A DNA stretch of 64,000 nucleotides, taken from positions 186,001 to 250,000 of the forward strand of contig NZ_JACHBS010000001.1 in assembly GCF_014200395.1 (NCBI RefSeq), in the 5' to 3' direction. The notes below the pieces were generated by a model, which was given only the letters and a program-made list of their open reading frames with translations, was not told the origin of the DNA and searched no databases. Positions 21,530-32,468 of this stretch are shown piece by piece. The position numbers were made by a program, and so were the translations under genes. Positions within the stretch are counted from its first letter, which is position 1. Every line of letters starts with the position of its first letter. This DNA is from Microcella frigidaquae. Its GTDB lineage: Bacteria; Actinomycetota; Actinomycetes; Actinomycetales; Microbacteriaceae.

Positions 21530-22546
21530 GTGATCGTGCCCGTGAGCATCCCGAGCCCGCCGCCCGAGTGGCAGGTCTTCAACCTCGGCCAATGGCTGCG
21601 CGACATCGGCCTGACCTGGTTCGGGTTCGACGTGAACATCTACGCCTACGCCCTGTGCATCCTCGCGGGCATCGTCGTCGCCGTGCTGCTCACGAACCAC
21701 CGCCTCACCGCGCGCGGCGCCGAGCCGTGGATCACGCTCGACATCGCCCTCTTCGCCGTGCCGTTCGGCATCATCGGCGGGCGCGTCTACCACGTGCTGA
21801 CCCACCCCGATGACTACTTCTTCGAGGGTGCCGACCTGCTGAAGACCCTGTACATCTGGGAGGGCGGCATGGCGATCTTCGGCGCCCTGATCGGCGGCGC
21901 TCTCGGTGTCTGGATCGGCTGCCGGGTGACGGGCATCCGCTTCTGGTCGTTCGCCGACGCCCTCGCGCCGGGCCTGCTGCTCGCCCAGGCGTTCGGGCGG
22001 CTCGGCAACTGGTTCAACCAGGAGCTCTTCGGCCTGCCGACCGACCTCCCGTGGGGTCTCGAGATCGATCGCCCGAACGACGCGATCCCTGTCGGCCTGC
22101 CCGAGGACACGCTCTTCCACCCGACGTTCCTCTACGAGATCGTCTGGAACGTCACCGGCGCCATCGTGATCCTGCTGCTGGCGCGCCGCGTCGTGCTGCA
22201 GTGGGGCAAGCAGCTCGGCATCTACCTCATCTGGTACGGCACCGGCCGCAGCGTCTTCGAGTCCATCCGCCTCGATCCGAGCGAGCTCTTCCTGGGCATC
22301 CGCGTCAACGTGTGGGGCGCCTGGGCGGCCGTCGTGATCGGTCTGGTCATCATCATCATCCAGTCGCGTCGGCACACCGGTCTCGAGCCCTCGGTCTACA
22401 CGCCGGGCCGGGAGTGGTCGCCGGAGGCTGGGGTAGACTCCGAAGACGTCTACACCGACTCCGACGACGAGGGCAATGGGGCCCCCGTCGCCGCCGGTCC
22501 CTCCGGCACGACCAACGCCACAAGCGGGTCCGCCGCGAAGCCGTGA
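21530..22546 (+). CDS. lgt: Prolipoprotein diacylglyceryl transferase
   Basis: Integral membrane enzyme that transfers diacylglycerol to the lipobox cysteine of prolipoproteins; PotD in this window is a probable substrate. 338 aa with about seven hydrophobic segments. The Lgt signature is visible as [14 protein letters not shown] and [27 protein letters not shown] is the first membrane helix. The C-terminal ~55 residues (after [11 protein letters not shown]) are acidic and Ser/Gly-rich, probably a cytosolic tail as in other actinobacteria. GTG 21530 is chosen for the well-placed ribosome binding site. Confidence 0.94.
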   Translation: MIVPVSIPSPPPEWQVFNLGQWLRDIGLTWFGFDVNIYAYALCILAGIVVAVLLTNHRLTARGAEPWITLDIALFAVPFGIIGGRVYHVLTHPDDYFFEGADLLKTLYIWEGGMAIFGALIGGALGVWIGCRVTGIRFWSFADALAPGLLLAQAFGRLGNWFNQELFGLPTDLPWGLEIDRPNDAIPVGLPEDTLFHPTFLYEIVWNVTGAIVILLLARRVVLQWGKQLGIYLIWYGTGRSVFESIRLDPSELFLGIRVNVWGAWAAVVIGLVIIIIQSRRHTGLEPSVYTPGREWSPEAGVDSEDVYTDSDDEGNGAPVAAGPSGTTNATSGSAAKP

Positions 22547-22548
22547 TC

Positions 22549-22581
22549 CCTCCCGCACTCGTCACCGAGAACCGCGGGAGG
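22549..22581 (+). terminator. Long hairpin after lgt
   Basis: CCTCCCGC (22549-22556) pairs perfectly with GCGGGAGG (22574-22581), with an inner CTCG-TCAC-CGAG stem. It begins 2 bp after the lgt stop. No T tract follows, so termination is likely but not certain; it could alternatively belong to the gltB leader. The rest of the 148-bp gap to gltB shows no clear -10 box. Confidence 0.5.
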
Positions 22582-22675
22582 TGAGCAGGATCGCCACCAC
22601 ACTCGATCCGGCATCTGCGGCGCTCTCGCAGCGCGCATCCATCCCTCGGGCCAGCGACGTCCCACGGTCACCACA

Positions 22676-22694
22676 CCCACGTGAGGACGGTTCG
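22676..22694 (+). promoter_or_regulatory. gltB translation start region sharing CCCACGTGAGGA with pyk
   Basis: CCCACGTGAGGA at 22676-22687 provides the ribosome binding site (GAGGA, 7 nt before ATG 22695). The same 12 bases occur at 28768-28779 in front of pyk, in both cases preceded by ACCAC-rich sequence. Confidence 0.6.
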
Positions 22695-25600
22695 ATGAAT
22701 CTCCCCAGCCCGCACCAGCGCTTCTCGGCGGTGCCCGCCGCTCAGGGCATGTACGACCCCCGACGCGAGCGCGATGCCTGCGGTCTCGCGATGGTCGCCA
22801 CGCTGCGCGGCACGGCGGGCCACGACATCATCCAGGCGGCGCTCGACGCGCTGCGCAACCTCGAGCACCGGGGCGCGGTCGGCTCCGACGCCGGCACCGG
22901 CGACGGCGCGGGCATCATCACCCAGATCCCGGATGCCTTCCTGCGCGCCGTGCTGCCCTTCGAGCTTCCCCCTGTCGGCCAGTACGCGATCGGCACCGCG
23001 TTCCTCCCGGTCGACGACGGCGCGCGCGCCGCCGAGAAGGCCGGAATTGAGCGGATCGTGGCGGACGAGGGCATGGAGGTGCTGGGATGGCGCCCGGTGC
23101 CGACCGACCCGAGCCTGATCGGGGCGCTGGCGCGCGAGGCCATGCCGGTCTTCGAGCAGCTGGTGGTGCGGTCGACCCGCGCCGACGAGCACGGCGCCCC
23201 GCTGTCGGGCATCGCTCTCGACCGCCTCACCTTCCGCGCCCGCAAGCGCGCCGAGCGCGAGCTCGGCTCGTACTTCCCCTCCCTGTCGAGCCGCACGCTC
23301 GTCTACAAGGGCATGGTCACGACGCTGCAGCTCGAGCCCTTCTACCCCGACCTCAGCGACGAGCGCTTCGCGTCCAAGCTCGCGCTCGTGCACTCGCGGT
23401 ACTCGACGAACACGTTCCCGTCGTGGCCGCTCGCGCAGCCGTTCCGCCAGATCGCCCACAACGGCGAGATCAACACGGTGCAGGGCAACCGCAACTGGAT
23501 GCGGGCCCGCCAGTCGCAGCTGCGCTCCGAGCTGTTCGGCGACCTGCGCGACGTGTTCCCCATCGTCACCCCGGGCGCGAGCGACTCGGCATCCTTCGAC
23601 GAGGTCGTCGAGTTGCTGCATCTGGGCGGCCGGTCGCTGCCCCACGCGATCATGATGATGGTGCCGGAGGCCTGGGAGAACCAGACGGACATCGACCCGG
23701 CCCTCCGCAACTTCTACGAGTACCACGGCATGCTCATGGAGCCATGGGACGGCCCCGCGGCGCTCGTCTTCACCGATGGCTCGCTCGTCGGAGCGACGCT
23801 CGACCGCAACGGCCTCCGGCCGGGCCGCTTCGTGGTGACCGACGACGGCCTCGTCGTGCTCGCGAGCGAGATCGGTGTGCTCGACATCGAGCCGAGCCGC
23901 GTCGTGCGCAAGGGTCGCCTGCGCCCCGGCAAGATGTTCCTCGTCGACACGGCCGACGGTCGGCTCATCGAGGACGACGAGATCAAGGCCGAGCTCGCCG
24001 CCATGCAGCCCTGGGGCGAGTGGCTCGACGGTCAGCGCATCAACCTGAAGGACCTCCCCGAGCGCGAGCACATCGTGCACACGCCGGCGTCGATCGTGCG
24101 CCGTCAGCGCACCTTCGGCTACACCGAGGAGGAGGTGCGGGTTCTGCTCGCGCCCATGGCCAAGGCCGGGGCCGAACCGCTCGGCGCCATGGGCTCCGAC
24201 ACGCCGATCGCGGTGCTCTCCGACCGGCCGCGCCTCCTGTTCGACTACTTCACGCAGCAGTTCGCCCAGGTGACCAACCCGCCGCTCGACTCGATCCGCG
24301 AGCAGGTCGTCACCTCGATGCGGCTCGGTCTCGGCCCCGAGCGCAACCTGCTCGAGGCGACACCGCGCCACGCGCGCCAGGTCGTGCTCGACTTCCCGAT
24401 CATCGACAACGACGAGCTGGCGAAGATCCAGCACATCGACCCGCGCCCGGGCAGCTCGCTGACCACCACCATCAAGGGCCTGTACCGGGTCGACAAGGGC
24501 CCGCGCGCGCTCGAGAAGCGCATCCAGGCGATGTGCGACGAGGTCGACGATGCGATCGCCGACGGTGCCGAGTTCATCGTGCTCAGCGACCGCGACTCGA
24601 CCGCCGACCTCGCTCCCGTGCCGTCGCTGCTCATGCTGGCCGCCGTGCACCACCACCTGATCCGCACCGAGAAGCGCATGCAGGTGGGTCTCATCGTCGA
24701 GGCGGGCGACGTGCGCGAGGTCCACCACTGCGCGGTCCTCATCGGCTACGGCGCGTCGGCGATCAACCCGTACCTCGCCATGGAGACCGTCGAGAATCTC
24801 GTGCGCTCGGGCATGATCACCGGCATCACGCCCGAGAAGGCGGTGCGCAACGTCATCAAGGCGCTCGGCAAGGGCGTGCTGAAGATCATGTCGAAGATGG
24901 GCATCTCGACCGTCGGCTCGTATGCGGGCGCGCAGGCCTTCGAGGCCGTCGGCTTGAGCCAGGAGTTCGTCGACCGCTACTTCACCGGCACGTCGAGCAT
25001 CCTCGGCGGCGTCGGCATCGAGACCATCGCGGCCGAGAACGCGGCACGGCACGAGCTGGCCTACCCCGCCACGGCTCCCGCCAACCCGCACGAGCGGCTG
25101 CAGACCGGCGGCGAGTACCAGTGGCGCCGGGAAGGCCCCCCGCACCTGTTCAATCCCGAGACGGTGTTCCGGCTGCAGCATGCGACGCGCGCGAAGCGCT
25201 ACGACATCTTCCGCGAGTACACGCGCGCCGTCGACGAGCAAGCCGAGAACCTCATGACGCTTCGCGGGCTGTTCCGGCTCAAGACCGATGAGCGCGAGCC
25301 GGTGCCGCTGGACGAGGTCGAATCGGTCGAGTCGATCATCCGCCGCTTCACGACCGGCGCGATGAGCATGGGCGCGATCAGCCCCGAGATGCACGAGACT
25401 CTCGCGATCGCGATGAACCGCATCGGCGGCCGCAGCAACACGGGCGAGGGCGGCGAGAGCCCCGAGCGGCTCCTCGACCCCGAGAAGCGCAGCGCCATCA
25501 AGCAGGTCGCCTCCGGGCGCTTCGGCGTCACGAGCCTGTACCTGACGCACGCCGATGACATCCAGATCAAGATGGCGCAGGGGGCCAAGCCCGGTGAGGG

Positions 25601-27272
25601 CGGTCAGCTGCCGGCCAATAAGGTGTACCCGTGGATCGCCCGGCTGCGGCACGGCACCCCCGGTGTCGGGCTCATCTCGCCGCCGCCGCACCACGACATC
25701 TACTCGATCGAAGACCTGAAGCAGCTGATCTTCGACCTCAAGCGATCGAACCCCTCCGCCCGCGTTCACGTCAAGCTCGTCAGCCAGTCGGGCATCGGTG
25801 CAGTCGCGGCGGGCGTCGCGAAGGCCAAGGCCGACGTCGTGCTCATCTCGGGGCACGACGGCGGCACGGGCGCGAGCCCGCTCAACTCGCTCAAGCACGC
25901 CGGAACGCCGTGGGAGCTCGGCCTCGCCGAAGCGCAGCAAACGCTCATGCTCAACAACATGCGCGGCCGGGTCACGGTGCAGGCGGACGGGCAGATGAAG
26001 ACCGGCCGCGACGTCATCATCGCCGCGCTGCTCGGGGCCGAGGAGTACGGCTTCGCGACAGCGCCGATGGTGGTCTCCGGCTGCATCCTCATGCGTGTCT
26101 GCCACCTCGACACCTGCCCCGTCGGCGTCGCGACCCAGAACCCCGAGCTGCGCAAGCGCTTCACCGGCACGCCCGAATTCGTGATCACCTTCATGGAGTT
26201 CCTCGCGCAGGAGGTGCGCGAGTACCTCGCGGCACTCGGTTTCCGCAGCCTGGAGGAGGCGATCGGCCGAGCCGACCTGCTCGACGTCGATCGGGCGGTG
26301 CGCCACTGGAAGGCCGACGGGCTCGACCTGTCGCCGATCCTGCAGGGCCCCGCGTTCTCCGACGATGCACCGCGCACCAAGAGCGAGGAGCAGGATCACG
26401 AGCTCGACGAACACTTCGACAACGAGCTGATCCGGCTCAGCGCCGACGCCCTCGAGCACGGGGCGCCCGTGCGGATCGACCTTCCGATCCGCAACACCGA
26501 GCGCGCAGTCGGCACCATGTTGGGGCACCACGTCACCAAACGGCACGGTGAGGCGGGCCTCGCGCCCGACACCATCGACGTCACGCTGACCGGATCAGCC
26601 GGCCAGAGTCTCGGCGCCTTCATGCCGCGCGGCATCACCCTGCGGCTGCACGGTGACAGCAACGACTACGTCGGCAAGGGGTTGTCGGGCGGGCGCGTTA
26701 TCGTGCGGCCGCCGCGCGAGAGTGTGTTCCCCGCCGAGCGCAACGTGATCGCCGGCAACGTGATCGGCTACGGCGCGACGAGCGGCGAGCTGTTCATCCG
26801 GGGCATCGTCGGCGAACGGTTCCTGGTGCGCAACTCCGGCGCGACCGCCGTGGTCGAGGGAGTCGGCGACCACGCCCTGGAGTACATGACCGGCGGGGTG
26901 GCCGTGATCCTCGGGCAGACCGGCCGCAACCTCGGGGCGGGTATGTCGGGAGGCGTCGCCTACATCCACGAGCTGCGCACCGAGCGGGTCAACGGTGAGG
27001 CGCTCGCCACCGGCGAGCTGAGCCTGCTGCGACTCGACGACGACGACCGTGTCGTCGTCACGGGCCTGCTGAAGCAGCATCATGAGGAGACCGAGTCGGC
27101 TCTCGCCGCCCGCCTCCTGGCCGAGGGCGACGCGGCGCTCGACCGCTTCGTGAAGGTGATGCCGCGCGACTACGCGGCGGTTCTTGCCACGCGCCAGTCC
27201 GCGCTCGACGAAGGCCTCGACCCCGATGGCGACATCGTCTGGGGCCGCATCCTGGAGGTGACCGGTGGCTGA
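22695..27272 (+). CDS. gltB: Glutamate synthase (NADPH) large subunit
   Basis: Makes two glutamates from glutamine and 2-oxoglutarate with GltD. 1525 aa. The glutaminase domain begins at Cys29 ([14 protein letters not shown]), so a 28-residue propeptide must be removed to free the nucleophile. Then follow the central domain, the FMN-binding synthase domain (~830-1200; [30 protein letters not shown]) with the [3Fe-4S] cysteines C-x5-C-x4-C in [19 protein letters not shown], and the GXGXG beta-helix domain (~1260-1460). ATG 22695 has GAGGA 7 nt upstream; longer in-frame starts overlap lgt and were rejected. It overlaps gltD by 8 nt. Confidence 0.97.
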   Translation: MNLPSPHQRFSAVPAAQGMYDPRRERDACGLAMVATLRGTAGHDIIQAALDALRNLEHRGAVGSDAGTGDGAGIITQIPDAFLRAVLPFELPPVGQYAIGTAFLPVDDGARAAEKAGIERIVADEGMEVLGWRPVPTDPSLIGALAREAMPVFEQLVVRSTRADEHGAPLSGIALDRLTFRARKRAERELGSYFPSLSSRTLVYKGMVTTLQLEPFYPDLSDERFASKLALVHSRYSTNTFPSWPLAQPFRQIAHNGEINTVQGNRNWMRARQSQLRSELFGDLRDVFPIVTPGASDSASFDEVVELLHLGGRSLPHAIMMMVPEAWENQTDIDPALRNFYEYHGMLMEPWDGPAALVFTDGSLVGATLDRNGLRPGRFVVTDDGLVVLASEIGVLDIEPSRVVRKGRLRPGKMFLVDTADGRLIEDDEIKAELAAMQPWGEWLDGQRINLKDLPEREHIVHTPASIVRRQRTFGYTEEEVRVLLAPMAKAGAEPLGAMGSDTPIAVLSDRPRLLFDYFTQQFAQVTNPPLDSIREQVVTSMRLGLGPERNLLEATPRHARQVVLDFPIIDNDELAKIQHIDPRPGSSLTTTIKGLYRVDKGPRALEKRIQAMCDEVDDAIADGAEFIVLSDRDSTADLAPVPSLLMLAAVHHHLIRTEKRMQVGLIVEAGDVREVHHCAVLIGYGASAINPYLAMETVENLVRSGMITGITPEKAVRNVIKALGKGVLKIMSKMGISTVGSYAGAQAFEAVGLSQEFVDRYFTGTSSILGGVGIETIAAENAARHELAYPATAPANPHERLQTGGEYQWRREGPPHLFNPETVFRLQHATRAKRYDIFREYTRAVDEQAENLMTLRGLFRLKTDEREPVPLDEVESVESIIRRFTTGAMSMGAISPEMHETLAIAMNRIGGRSNTGEGGESPERLLDPEKRSAIKQVASGRFGVTSLYLTHADDIQIKMAQGAKPGEGGQLPANKVYPWIARLRHGTPGVGLISPPPHHDIYSIEDLKQLIFDLKRSNPSARVHVKLVSQSGIGAVAAGVAKAKADVVLISGHDGGTGASPLNSLKHAGTPWELGLAEAQQTLMLNNMRGRVTVQADGQMKTGRDVIIAALLGAEEYGFATAPMVVSGCILMRVCHLDTCPVGVATQNPELRKRFTGTPEFVITFMEFLAQEVREYLAALGFRSLEEAIGRADLLDVDRAVRHWKADGLDLSPILQGPAFSDDAPRTKSEEQDHELDEHFDNELIRLSADALEHGAPVRIDLPIRNTERAVGTMLGHHVTKRHGEAGLAPDTIDVTLTGSAGQSLGAFMPRGITLRLHGDSNDYVGKGLSGGRVIVRPPRESVFPAERNVIAGNVIGYGATSGELFIRGIVGERFLVRNSGATAVVEGVGDHALEYMTGGVAVILGQTGRNLGAGMSGGVAYIHELRTERVNGEALATGELSLLRLDDDDRVVVTGLLKQHHEETESALAARLLAEGDAALDRFVKVMPRDYAAVLATRQSALDEGLDPDGDIVWGRILEVTGG

Positions 27273-28722
27273 CCCCCGTGGCTTCATCACTGTTCCCGAG
27301 CGCGAGCTGCCGCCGCGCCGCCCCGTTCCGCTGCGGCTCATGGACTGGAAAGAGGTCTACGAGCAGGGCGATCCCGGGGTGCTCCGCCGTCAGGCGGGCC
27401 GCTGCATGGACTGCGGCATCCCGTTCTGCCACCAGGGCTGCCCGCTGGGCAATCTCATCCCCGAATGGAACGACCTGACCTGGCGCGGCGAGGGCCGGCA
27501 GGCCATCGAGCGGCTGCACGCGACCAACAACTTCCCTGAGTTCACCGGCAAGCTGTGCCCCGCCCCGTGCGAGTCGTCGTGCGTGCTGGCGATCAACCAG
27601 CCGGCGGTCACCATCAAGCAGGTCGAGGCGTCGATCATCGAGCAGGCGTGGAACAACGGCTGGGTGCAGCCGGTGCCGCCCGAGCGGCTCACCGGCAAGA
27701 CCGTGGCGGTCGTCGGGTCGGGTCCGGCTGGCCTGGCGGCGGCGCAGCAGCTGACCCGCGTCGGGCACACGGTCGCGGTCTTCGAGAAGGACGACCGCAT
27801 CGGCGGACTGCTGCGGTACGGCATCCCCGACTTCAAGATGGAGAAGCGGCATCTGGATGCCCGGCTCACGCAGATGCAGGCGGAGGGCACCCGCTTCCGG
27901 GCGGGCGTCGAGATCGGCGTTGACATCACGTGGAGCGAGCTGCGCACCCGCTACGACGCCGTGGTCGTCGCCACGGGCGCCCCCGTGCCGCGCGACCTCG
28001 CGATCCCGGGCCGCGATGCCCTGGGCATCCACTTCGCCATGGAGTACCTCACGCAGGCGAACCGCGTGCAGGCCGGTGACACGGTGCCGAACCAGATCAC
28101 GGCCGAGGGCAAGCACGTCGTCGTGCTCGGCGGTGGGGACACCGGCGCCGACTGCATCGGCACCGCCCACCGCCAGGGCGCGCTCAGCGTGACCAACCTG
28201 GCGATCGGCAAGCAGCCGCCCAGCGAGCGGCCCGAGAGCCAGCCGTGGCCGACGCAGCCGACCCTGTTCGAGGTGCAGAGCGCGCACGAGGAGGGCGGCG
28301 AGCGGGTATACCTCGCCTCGACCGTCGAGTTCCTCACGACGGAGGCCGGCGAGGTGCGGGCCATCCGGGTCGCCGAGACCGAGTACCGCGACGGCCGGCG
28401 CGTGCCCAAGGCCGGCACCGAGCGGGAGATCCCCGCCGACCTCGTGCTGCTCGCCCTCGGCTTCACCGGGGCGGCGCGCGGCACCCTCGACGAGCAGCTC
28501 GGCCTGCCGTTCGACGAGCGCGGCGCCATCCGGCGGGAGGCCGACTACACGACCGGCGAGGCCGGGGTGTTCGTCGCTGGCGACGCGGGCCGGGGCGCGT
28601 CGCTCATCGTCTGGGCGATCGCCGAGGGCCGTGCGGCTGCCGCCGCCGTCGATGCCTACCTTCAGGGGGAGAGCGCACTGCCCGCACCGGTGCGCGCCAC
28701 CGACCGACCCCTGACCGTCTGA
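27265..28722 (+). CDS. gltD: Glutamate synthase small subunit
   Basis: NADPH-oxidising subunit that feeds electrons to GltB. 485 aa. The N-terminal cysteines for two [4Fe-4S] clusters are in [17 protein letters not shown] and [11 protein letters not shown]; the FAD loop is [14 protein letters not shown], the NADPH loop [13 protein letters not shown], and the C-terminal [18 protein letters not shown] closes the FAD site. GTG 27265 has GGAGG 6 nt upstream and lies inside the end of gltB, so the two subunits are translationally coupled. Confidence 0.97.
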   Translation: MADPRGFITVPERELPPRRPVPLRLMDWKEVYEQGDPGVLRRQAGRCMDCGIPFCHQGCPLGNLIPEWNDLTWRGEGRQAIERLHATNNFPEFTGKLCPAPCESSCVLAINQPAVTIKQVEASIIEQAWNNGWVQPVPPERLTGKTVAVVGSGPAGLAAAQQLTRVGHTVAVFEKDDRIGGLLRYGIPDFKMEKRHLDARLTQMQAEGTRFRAGVEIGVDITWSELRTRYDAVVVATGAPVPRDLAIPGRDALGIHFAMEYLTQANRVQAGDTVPNQITAEGKHVVVLGGGDTGADCIGTAHRQGALSVTNLAIGKQPPSERPESQPWPTQPTLFEVQSAHEEGGERVYLASTVEFLTTEAGEVRAIRVAETEYRDGRRVPKAGTEREIPADLVLLALGFTGAARGTLDEQLGLPFDERGAIRREADYTTGEAGVFVAGDAGRGASLIVWAIAEGRAAAAAVDAYLQGESALPAPVRATDRPLTV

Positions 28723-28725
28723 CCC

Positions 28726-28741
28726 CGGGGCTCCGGCCCCG
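28726..28741 (+). terminator. Short GC hairpin after gltD
   Basis: CGGGGC-TCCG-GCCCCG four bases after the gltD stop. Six-bp stem, no T tract. It is followed directly by the ACC-rich pyk leader. Confidence 0.4.
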
Positions 28742-28783
28742 ACCTGCACCACCTCTACCACCACCACCCCACGTGAGGAACTC
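28742..28783 (+). promoter_or_regulatory. ACC-rich leader of pyk
   Basis: The sequence CTGCACCACC-TCTACCACCAC-CACCCC (28744-28770) runs into CCCACGTGAGGA, with the GAGGA ribosome binding site 4 nt before ATG 28784. A closely similar ACC-repeat block precedes gap at 59852-59887. Read as codons it would encode His-rich peptide, but no start codon precedes it in frame, so it is probably an RNA or DNA element rather than a leader peptide. Confidence 0.5.
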
Positions 28784-30241
28784 ATGAGACGCGCGAAGAT
28801 CGTTGCCACCCTCGGGCCGGCGACATCCAGCTACGAGAACATCCGGGCCATCATCGAGGCGGGCGTCAATGTCGCCCGCATGAACCTCAGCCACGGCAGC
28901 TACGAGGTGCACGAGGAGGTCTACCGCAATGTGCGGCAGGCTGCCGCCGACGCCGACAAGCCCGTGGCGGTGCTCGTCGACCTGCAGGGCCCGAAGATCC
29001 GGCTCGGCAAGTTCGAGAACGGGCCCCACGAGCTCGCCGAGGGCGACATCTTCACGATCACGACCGAGGACGTCCTCGGCACCAAGGAGATCTGCAGCAC
29101 GACCTTCAAGGGCCTGCCCGCCGACGTGAAGCCCGGCGACTTCCTGCTGATCGACGACGGCAAGGTCAAGGTGAAGGTGCTCGACACCGACGGCGTGCGC
29201 GTGCGCACGGAGGTCGTCGTCGCCGGCCCGGTCTCGAACAACAAGGGCATCAACCTGCCGGGTGTCGCCGTCAACGTGCCCGCCCTCTCCGAGAAGGATG
29301 AGGACGACCTGCGCTGGGGCCTGAAGCTCGGAGCCGATTACATCGCCCTGTCGTTCGTGCGCAACGCCTCCGACGTCAACCGCGTGCACGCGATCATGCG
29401 GGAGGAGGGGCGCACCATCCCGGTGATCGCCAAGATCGAGAAGCCGCAGGCGGTGGATGCTCTCGAGGAGATCATCGAGGCCTTCGACGGCATCATGGTG
29501 GCGCGCGGAGACCTCGGCGTCGAGCTGCCGCTCGAGGCCGTGCCGATCGTGCAGAAGCGCGCCGTCGAGCTGGCCCGCCGCATGGCGAAGCCCGTGATCG
29601 TCGCCACGCAGATGCTCGAGTCGATGATCAGCAACCCCATCCCCACGCGAGCGGAGACCTCCGACGTCGCCAACGCCGTCCTCGACGGCGCGGACGCCGT
29701 GATGCTGAGCGGCGAGACGAGCGTGGGGGAGTTCCCCGTGATCACGGTCTCGACCATGGCGCGCATCATCGCCTCGACAGAGGAGCACGGTCTCGAGCGC
29801 ATCCCGCCCCTCGGCACCAAGCCCCGCACGCAGGGCGGTGCGATCACCCTCGCCGCCGCGGAGGTCGCCGACTTCGTCGATGCCAAGTACGTGTGCGTCT
29901 TCACCGAGTCGGGCGACTCGGCGAGGCGCATGTCGCGGCTGCGCTACCGCATCCCGATGAAGGCCTTCACGCCGCTCGAGAGCATCCAGCGCCGCATGTC
30001 GCTGACCTGGGGCATCGAGTCGTTCCTCGTCGACCGCGTCACGCACACCGACGCCATGTACCGCCAGGTCGACGAGGCGCTCCTGCGGGAGGGTCTCGCC
30101 GACGTCGGCGACAAGGTCGTCGTGATCTCCGGCTCGCCTCCCGGCATCCCGGGGTCGACCAACGATCTTCGGGTGCACGTCGTCGGTGACGCGATCAACG
30201 CCGTCGCGCCGGTCTGGCAGAGCGGCGCCAGCGCCGACTGA
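28784..30241 (+). CDS. pyk: Pyruvate kinase
   Basis: Last step of glycolysis: PEP + ADP to pyruvate + ATP. 485 aa. Motifs: KIVATLGPATSSYENI, MNLSHGSYEVHEE, VLVDLQGPKIRLG, the active-site signature IAKIEKPQAVDALEEI (catalytic Lys), and GVELPLEAVPIVQKR, ATQMLESMI. The C-terminal allosteric domain is complete. It is followed convergently by the SIS-domain gene with only 7 bp between stop codons. Confidence 0.97.
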   Translation: MRRAKIVATLGPATSSYENIRAIIEAGVNVARMNLSHGSYEVHEEVYRNVRQAAADADKPVAVLVDLQGPKIRLGKFENGPHELAEGDIFTITTEDVLGTKEICSTTFKGLPADVKPGDFLLIDDGKVKVKVLDTDGVRVRTEVVVAGPVSNNKGINLPGVAVNVPALSEKDEDDLRWGLKLGADYIALSFVRNASDVNRVHAIMREEGRTIPVIAKIEKPQAVDALEEIIEAFDGIMVARGDLGVELPLEAVPIVQKRAVELARRMAKPVIVATQMLESMISNPIPTRAETSDVANAVLDGADAVMLSGETSVGEFPVITVSTMARIIASTEEHGLERIPPLGTKPRTQGGAITLAAAEVADFVDAKYVCVFTESGDSARRMSRLRYRIPMKAFTPLESIQRRMSLTWGIESFLVDRVTHTDAMYRQVDEALLREGLADVGDKVVVISGSPPGIPGSTNDLRVHVVGDAINAVAPVWQSGASAD

Positions 30242-30248
30242 CCGTCGC

Positions 30249-31256
30249 TCAGCCGCCCGCACCTCCGCGGTCGAGGGGCCGGCGCGAGAACCCGAACTCC
30301 GGGTCCTGCGCCAGCCACTCGGCCGCGACCAGCTCGAACGGGAGGGTCTCCACGAGCACGCGCACCCGGTCGTCATGGTCATCCGGGAACCGCAGCGCGA
30401 ACTCGGCGCCCGGGAGCTCGCCCCCGATCGCCGCGAAGCGGGCGCCGCGCGACCGGAGCCACTCCACGGCCTGAGCATCCCAGGCAGACCCGGTGAGAAC
30501 GGCCGCGCGGTAGTCATGGGTGCGGCTCGTGTAGACGTCGACGTGGGCCCAGTCGCCGGTCTCGCATGCCACGGCGAGGCGGCGCGGCAGCTCGCGCACC
30601 ATGAGCGCCGCCTGCTGCGCCGAGCAGAAGCGCTCGGCCGGTGCGAGCACGTGCACTCCATCGCCCGAGTCGAGCACCTGGGCCAGCGCGGGGCGCCAGT
30701 CGGACACCGTGGCCTGGAGCGTCTCGGTGGCGGCGGCGGCGCGGTTCAGCTCGTCGCGCGAGCGCTGACGGTCCGCGAGGCGGAACAGGTGCTCGAGGAC
30801 GACGATCGTGTGGCGGTAGGTGCGGCTGGCGACCCCGCTCGATTCGACGCCCGCTCGGAGGTCGATGACCGCATCGGCGCGCTCGGCGAGCGGACTGGTG
30901 ACCGCGTTGGTGACCGCGATCAGGCGTCCACGCCCGGCGTAGGGCTCGACGGCGGCGAGCACTTCGGCGCTCCGACCCGTGGCTGAGACGGCGACCACCA
31001 CGAGGTCGTCGCTCGGCGGCGGCAGCTGCACCGCGCTCGCCCACTCCGCCACTACTGCTCGGCCCGTCGCGCGGGCCGCGCGCGCCACCCGGTCGGCCGC
31101 GTAGCGGCTCGAGCCCATGCCGAGGATGAGAACGCGTGCCGGTCGCGACGCGCCCAGCACGCTCGCGAGGTCGTCGATCTGGTCGAGCGCACCCGCGAGC
31201 GCGCGGTAGCTCGCCGGGATCGCCGTCAGGTCGTCGGGGAATCGGGTGGTGTCCAC
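30249..31256 (-). CDS. SIS-domain protein, candidate amino-sugar phosphate isomerase/deaminase
   Basis: 335 aa with two sugar-isomerase (SIS) domains and no N-terminal glutaminase domain, so it is not a normal GlmS. The first SIS half shows VLILGMGSSRYAADRVARA and VVVVAVSATGRSAEVL (phosphosugar-binding loop); the second half starts near CSAQQAALMVRELPRRLA. Such proteins isomerise or deaminate phosphorylated (amino)sugars. The GTG start overlaps the end of the upstream kinase gene by 31 bp, so the two are coupled. If the kinase makes glucosamine 6-phosphate, this protein could convert it to fructose 6-phosphate; that substrate assignment is inference. Confidence 0.75.
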   Translation of the reverse strand: MDTTRFPDDLTAIPASYRALAGALDQIDDLASVLGASRPARVLILGMGSSRYAADRVARAARATGRAVVAEWASAVQLPPPSDDLVVVAVSATGRSAEVLAAVEPYAGRGRLIAVTNAVTSPLAERADAVIDLRAGVESSGVASRTYRHTIVVLEHLFRLADRQRSRDELNRAAAATETLQATVSDWRPALAQVLDSGDGVHVLAPAERFCSAQQAALMVRELPRRLAVACETGDWAHVDVYTSRTHDYRAAVLTGSAWDAQAVEWLRSRGARFAAIGGELPGAEFALRFPDDHDDRVRVLVETLPFELVAAEWLAQDPEFGFSRRPLDRGGAGG

Positions 31257-32461
31257 GGGGGGTCCTCCAGCTCGGGATCGGGGTCGAAGCGGTGGGTGAT
31301 CGCCCAGTCGGCCGCATAGCGCCAGCGGGGGAGGTACCGCTCGGCGTACGCGACCTCGCGCAGCAGCTGCTGGGCCTCGAGCGCCGGCAGGCGCCGCTCG
31401 TCGAGAAGCGGAGCTCCGGCCAGGTGGGGGGAGACGTCCCGGTACCCGGCGAGCAGGTCGTGCCGCGCGTGGTCCGCCCACGCGCGGATCGCGGGATGAT
31501 CGCCCTGCCGTTTCGCGACGATCGCGCCGACCAGGTCGAGCGACACGAGGAGGTGGGCGACATCGACGGCGGCCTCAGCGGCGTCGGGGTCGAAATCGCC
31601 GAGCGGGTCGCCATCGAAGTCGATCAGCCGCATCGTGCCGGTGGCATCCCGCAGCACCTGTCCGACGTGCAGGTCGCCGTGGATCGCGAATCGTGGCGCG
31701 CGCAGCGCCGGGGCCGCAGCGAGAACTGCGGCCAGTGCGCCCCAGCGTGCTCGCAGACGCAGCGCACCGGCGTCCGTGGCGTCCGGGGGTCCGTCCGCTG
31801 GCGGCGGAAGCGTCGCACCGAGGGGGGCAGCGATCGCTCCCGGTCCGGGTGACCCGCCTGCCGTCGCCTCGGCTGTCGCGTCGGCGAGAGCCGCGTGCAC
31901 CCGGGCGACCAGGCGGCCGAGCTGCCGCGGCCAGGCCGACCGCTGCGACGCCGCGACCGCGGCGCCGGCCTCGTCGACAGCCCACGTCCACCCGTCGACG
32001 CTGTCGGCGTGGAACTGGTGCACGGTCGCCACCGTGGCGCGCCCGTGCGGGGTGTCGAGCTCGAGGGTTCCGTGCAGGAGGGGGAGGACATCCGGGCACC
32101 GCTCGGCGACAGCGCGGGTCACGCGCACGGCGCGATCGCCGTCGCCGAGCCGCCCGACCACCTTCACGATCAGGCGCTCGTCCACCACGACGTTCCAGTT
32201 CGTCATGTCGATGCCGGCGCCGAGCCCGCGCTCGTGCCCGACGACCGTGCCGGGCGCCGCGTCGACGGTGCGCCGCACGCCGGGCGGCAGGGGAGAGCCG
32301 GAGAGCAGCCGCGCGAGTTCCGCGGCGATGCCATCGCCGGCCTGCGCGGGCTCTCCGTTCCGGGTGAGGATCCGCACCCGCTGCCCCGGGCCCCAGTGCA
32401 CCGTCCCCGCCGAGAGCGCGAGCTCGAGCTCGATCGCGGCGTCCTCGGGTGACGAATTCAT
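31226..32461 (-). CDS. Aminoglycoside phosphotransferase/maltokinase-fold kinase, candidate glucosamine kinase
   Basis: 411 aa. The kinase core has the ATP-site Lys (LIVKVVGRL, K100), the catalytic loop HGDLHVGQ (261-268) and the metal-binding DFDGDP (281-286). The ~90-residue N-terminal cap region before it is the architecture of maltokinase and of actinobacterial glucosamine kinases rather than of antibiotic phosphotransferases. Coupling to a SIS-domain gene supports an amino-sugar substrate, but the substrate is not proven by the sequence. Residues ~195-235 are a low-complexity Ala/Pro/Gly linker. It is transcribed divergently from potD; an inverted repeat lies 8 bp upstream of its start. 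Confidence 0.72.
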   Translation of the reverse strand: MNSSPEDAAIELELALSAGTVHWGPGQRVRILTRNGEPAQAGDGIAAELARLLSGSPLPPGVRRTVDAAPGTVVGHERGLGAGIDMTNWNVVVDERLIVKVVGRLGDGDRAVRVTRAVAERCPDVLPLLHGTLELDTPHGRATVATVHQFHADSVDGWTWAVDEAGAAVAASQRSAWPRQLGRLVARVHAALADATAEATAGGSPGPGAIAAPLGATLPPPADGPPDATDAGALRLRARWGALAAVLAAAPALRAPRFAIHGDLHVGQVLRDATGTMRLIDFDGDPLGDFDPDAAEAAVDVAHLLVSLDLVGAIVAKRQGDHPAIRAWADHARHDLLAGYRDVSPHLAGAPLLDERRLPALEAQQLLREVAYAERYLPRWRYAADWAITHRFDPDPELEDPPWTPPDSPTT

Positions 32462-32468
32462 TGAACCC

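Noticed and set aside
22434..22439. TAGACT inside the 3' part of lgt as promoter of gltB
   Set aside because: It lies over 250 bp upstream of gltB within coding sequence and before the lgt hairpin; a chance match is as likely.
22668..26546. 1292-codon open frame on the minus strand opposite gltB
   Set aside because: Same type of codon-bias shadow; no recognisable motif and no start-site signal.
28723..28776. His-rich leader peptide upstream of pyk
   Set aside because: The LHHLYHHHPT frame is open only from the gltD stop and has no ATG, GTG or TTG start.
31226..32461. Antibiotic-resistance aminoglycoside phosphotransferase
   Set aside because: Only the kinase fold is shared. The N-terminal cap region and coupling to a SIS-domain gene point to sugar metabolism.
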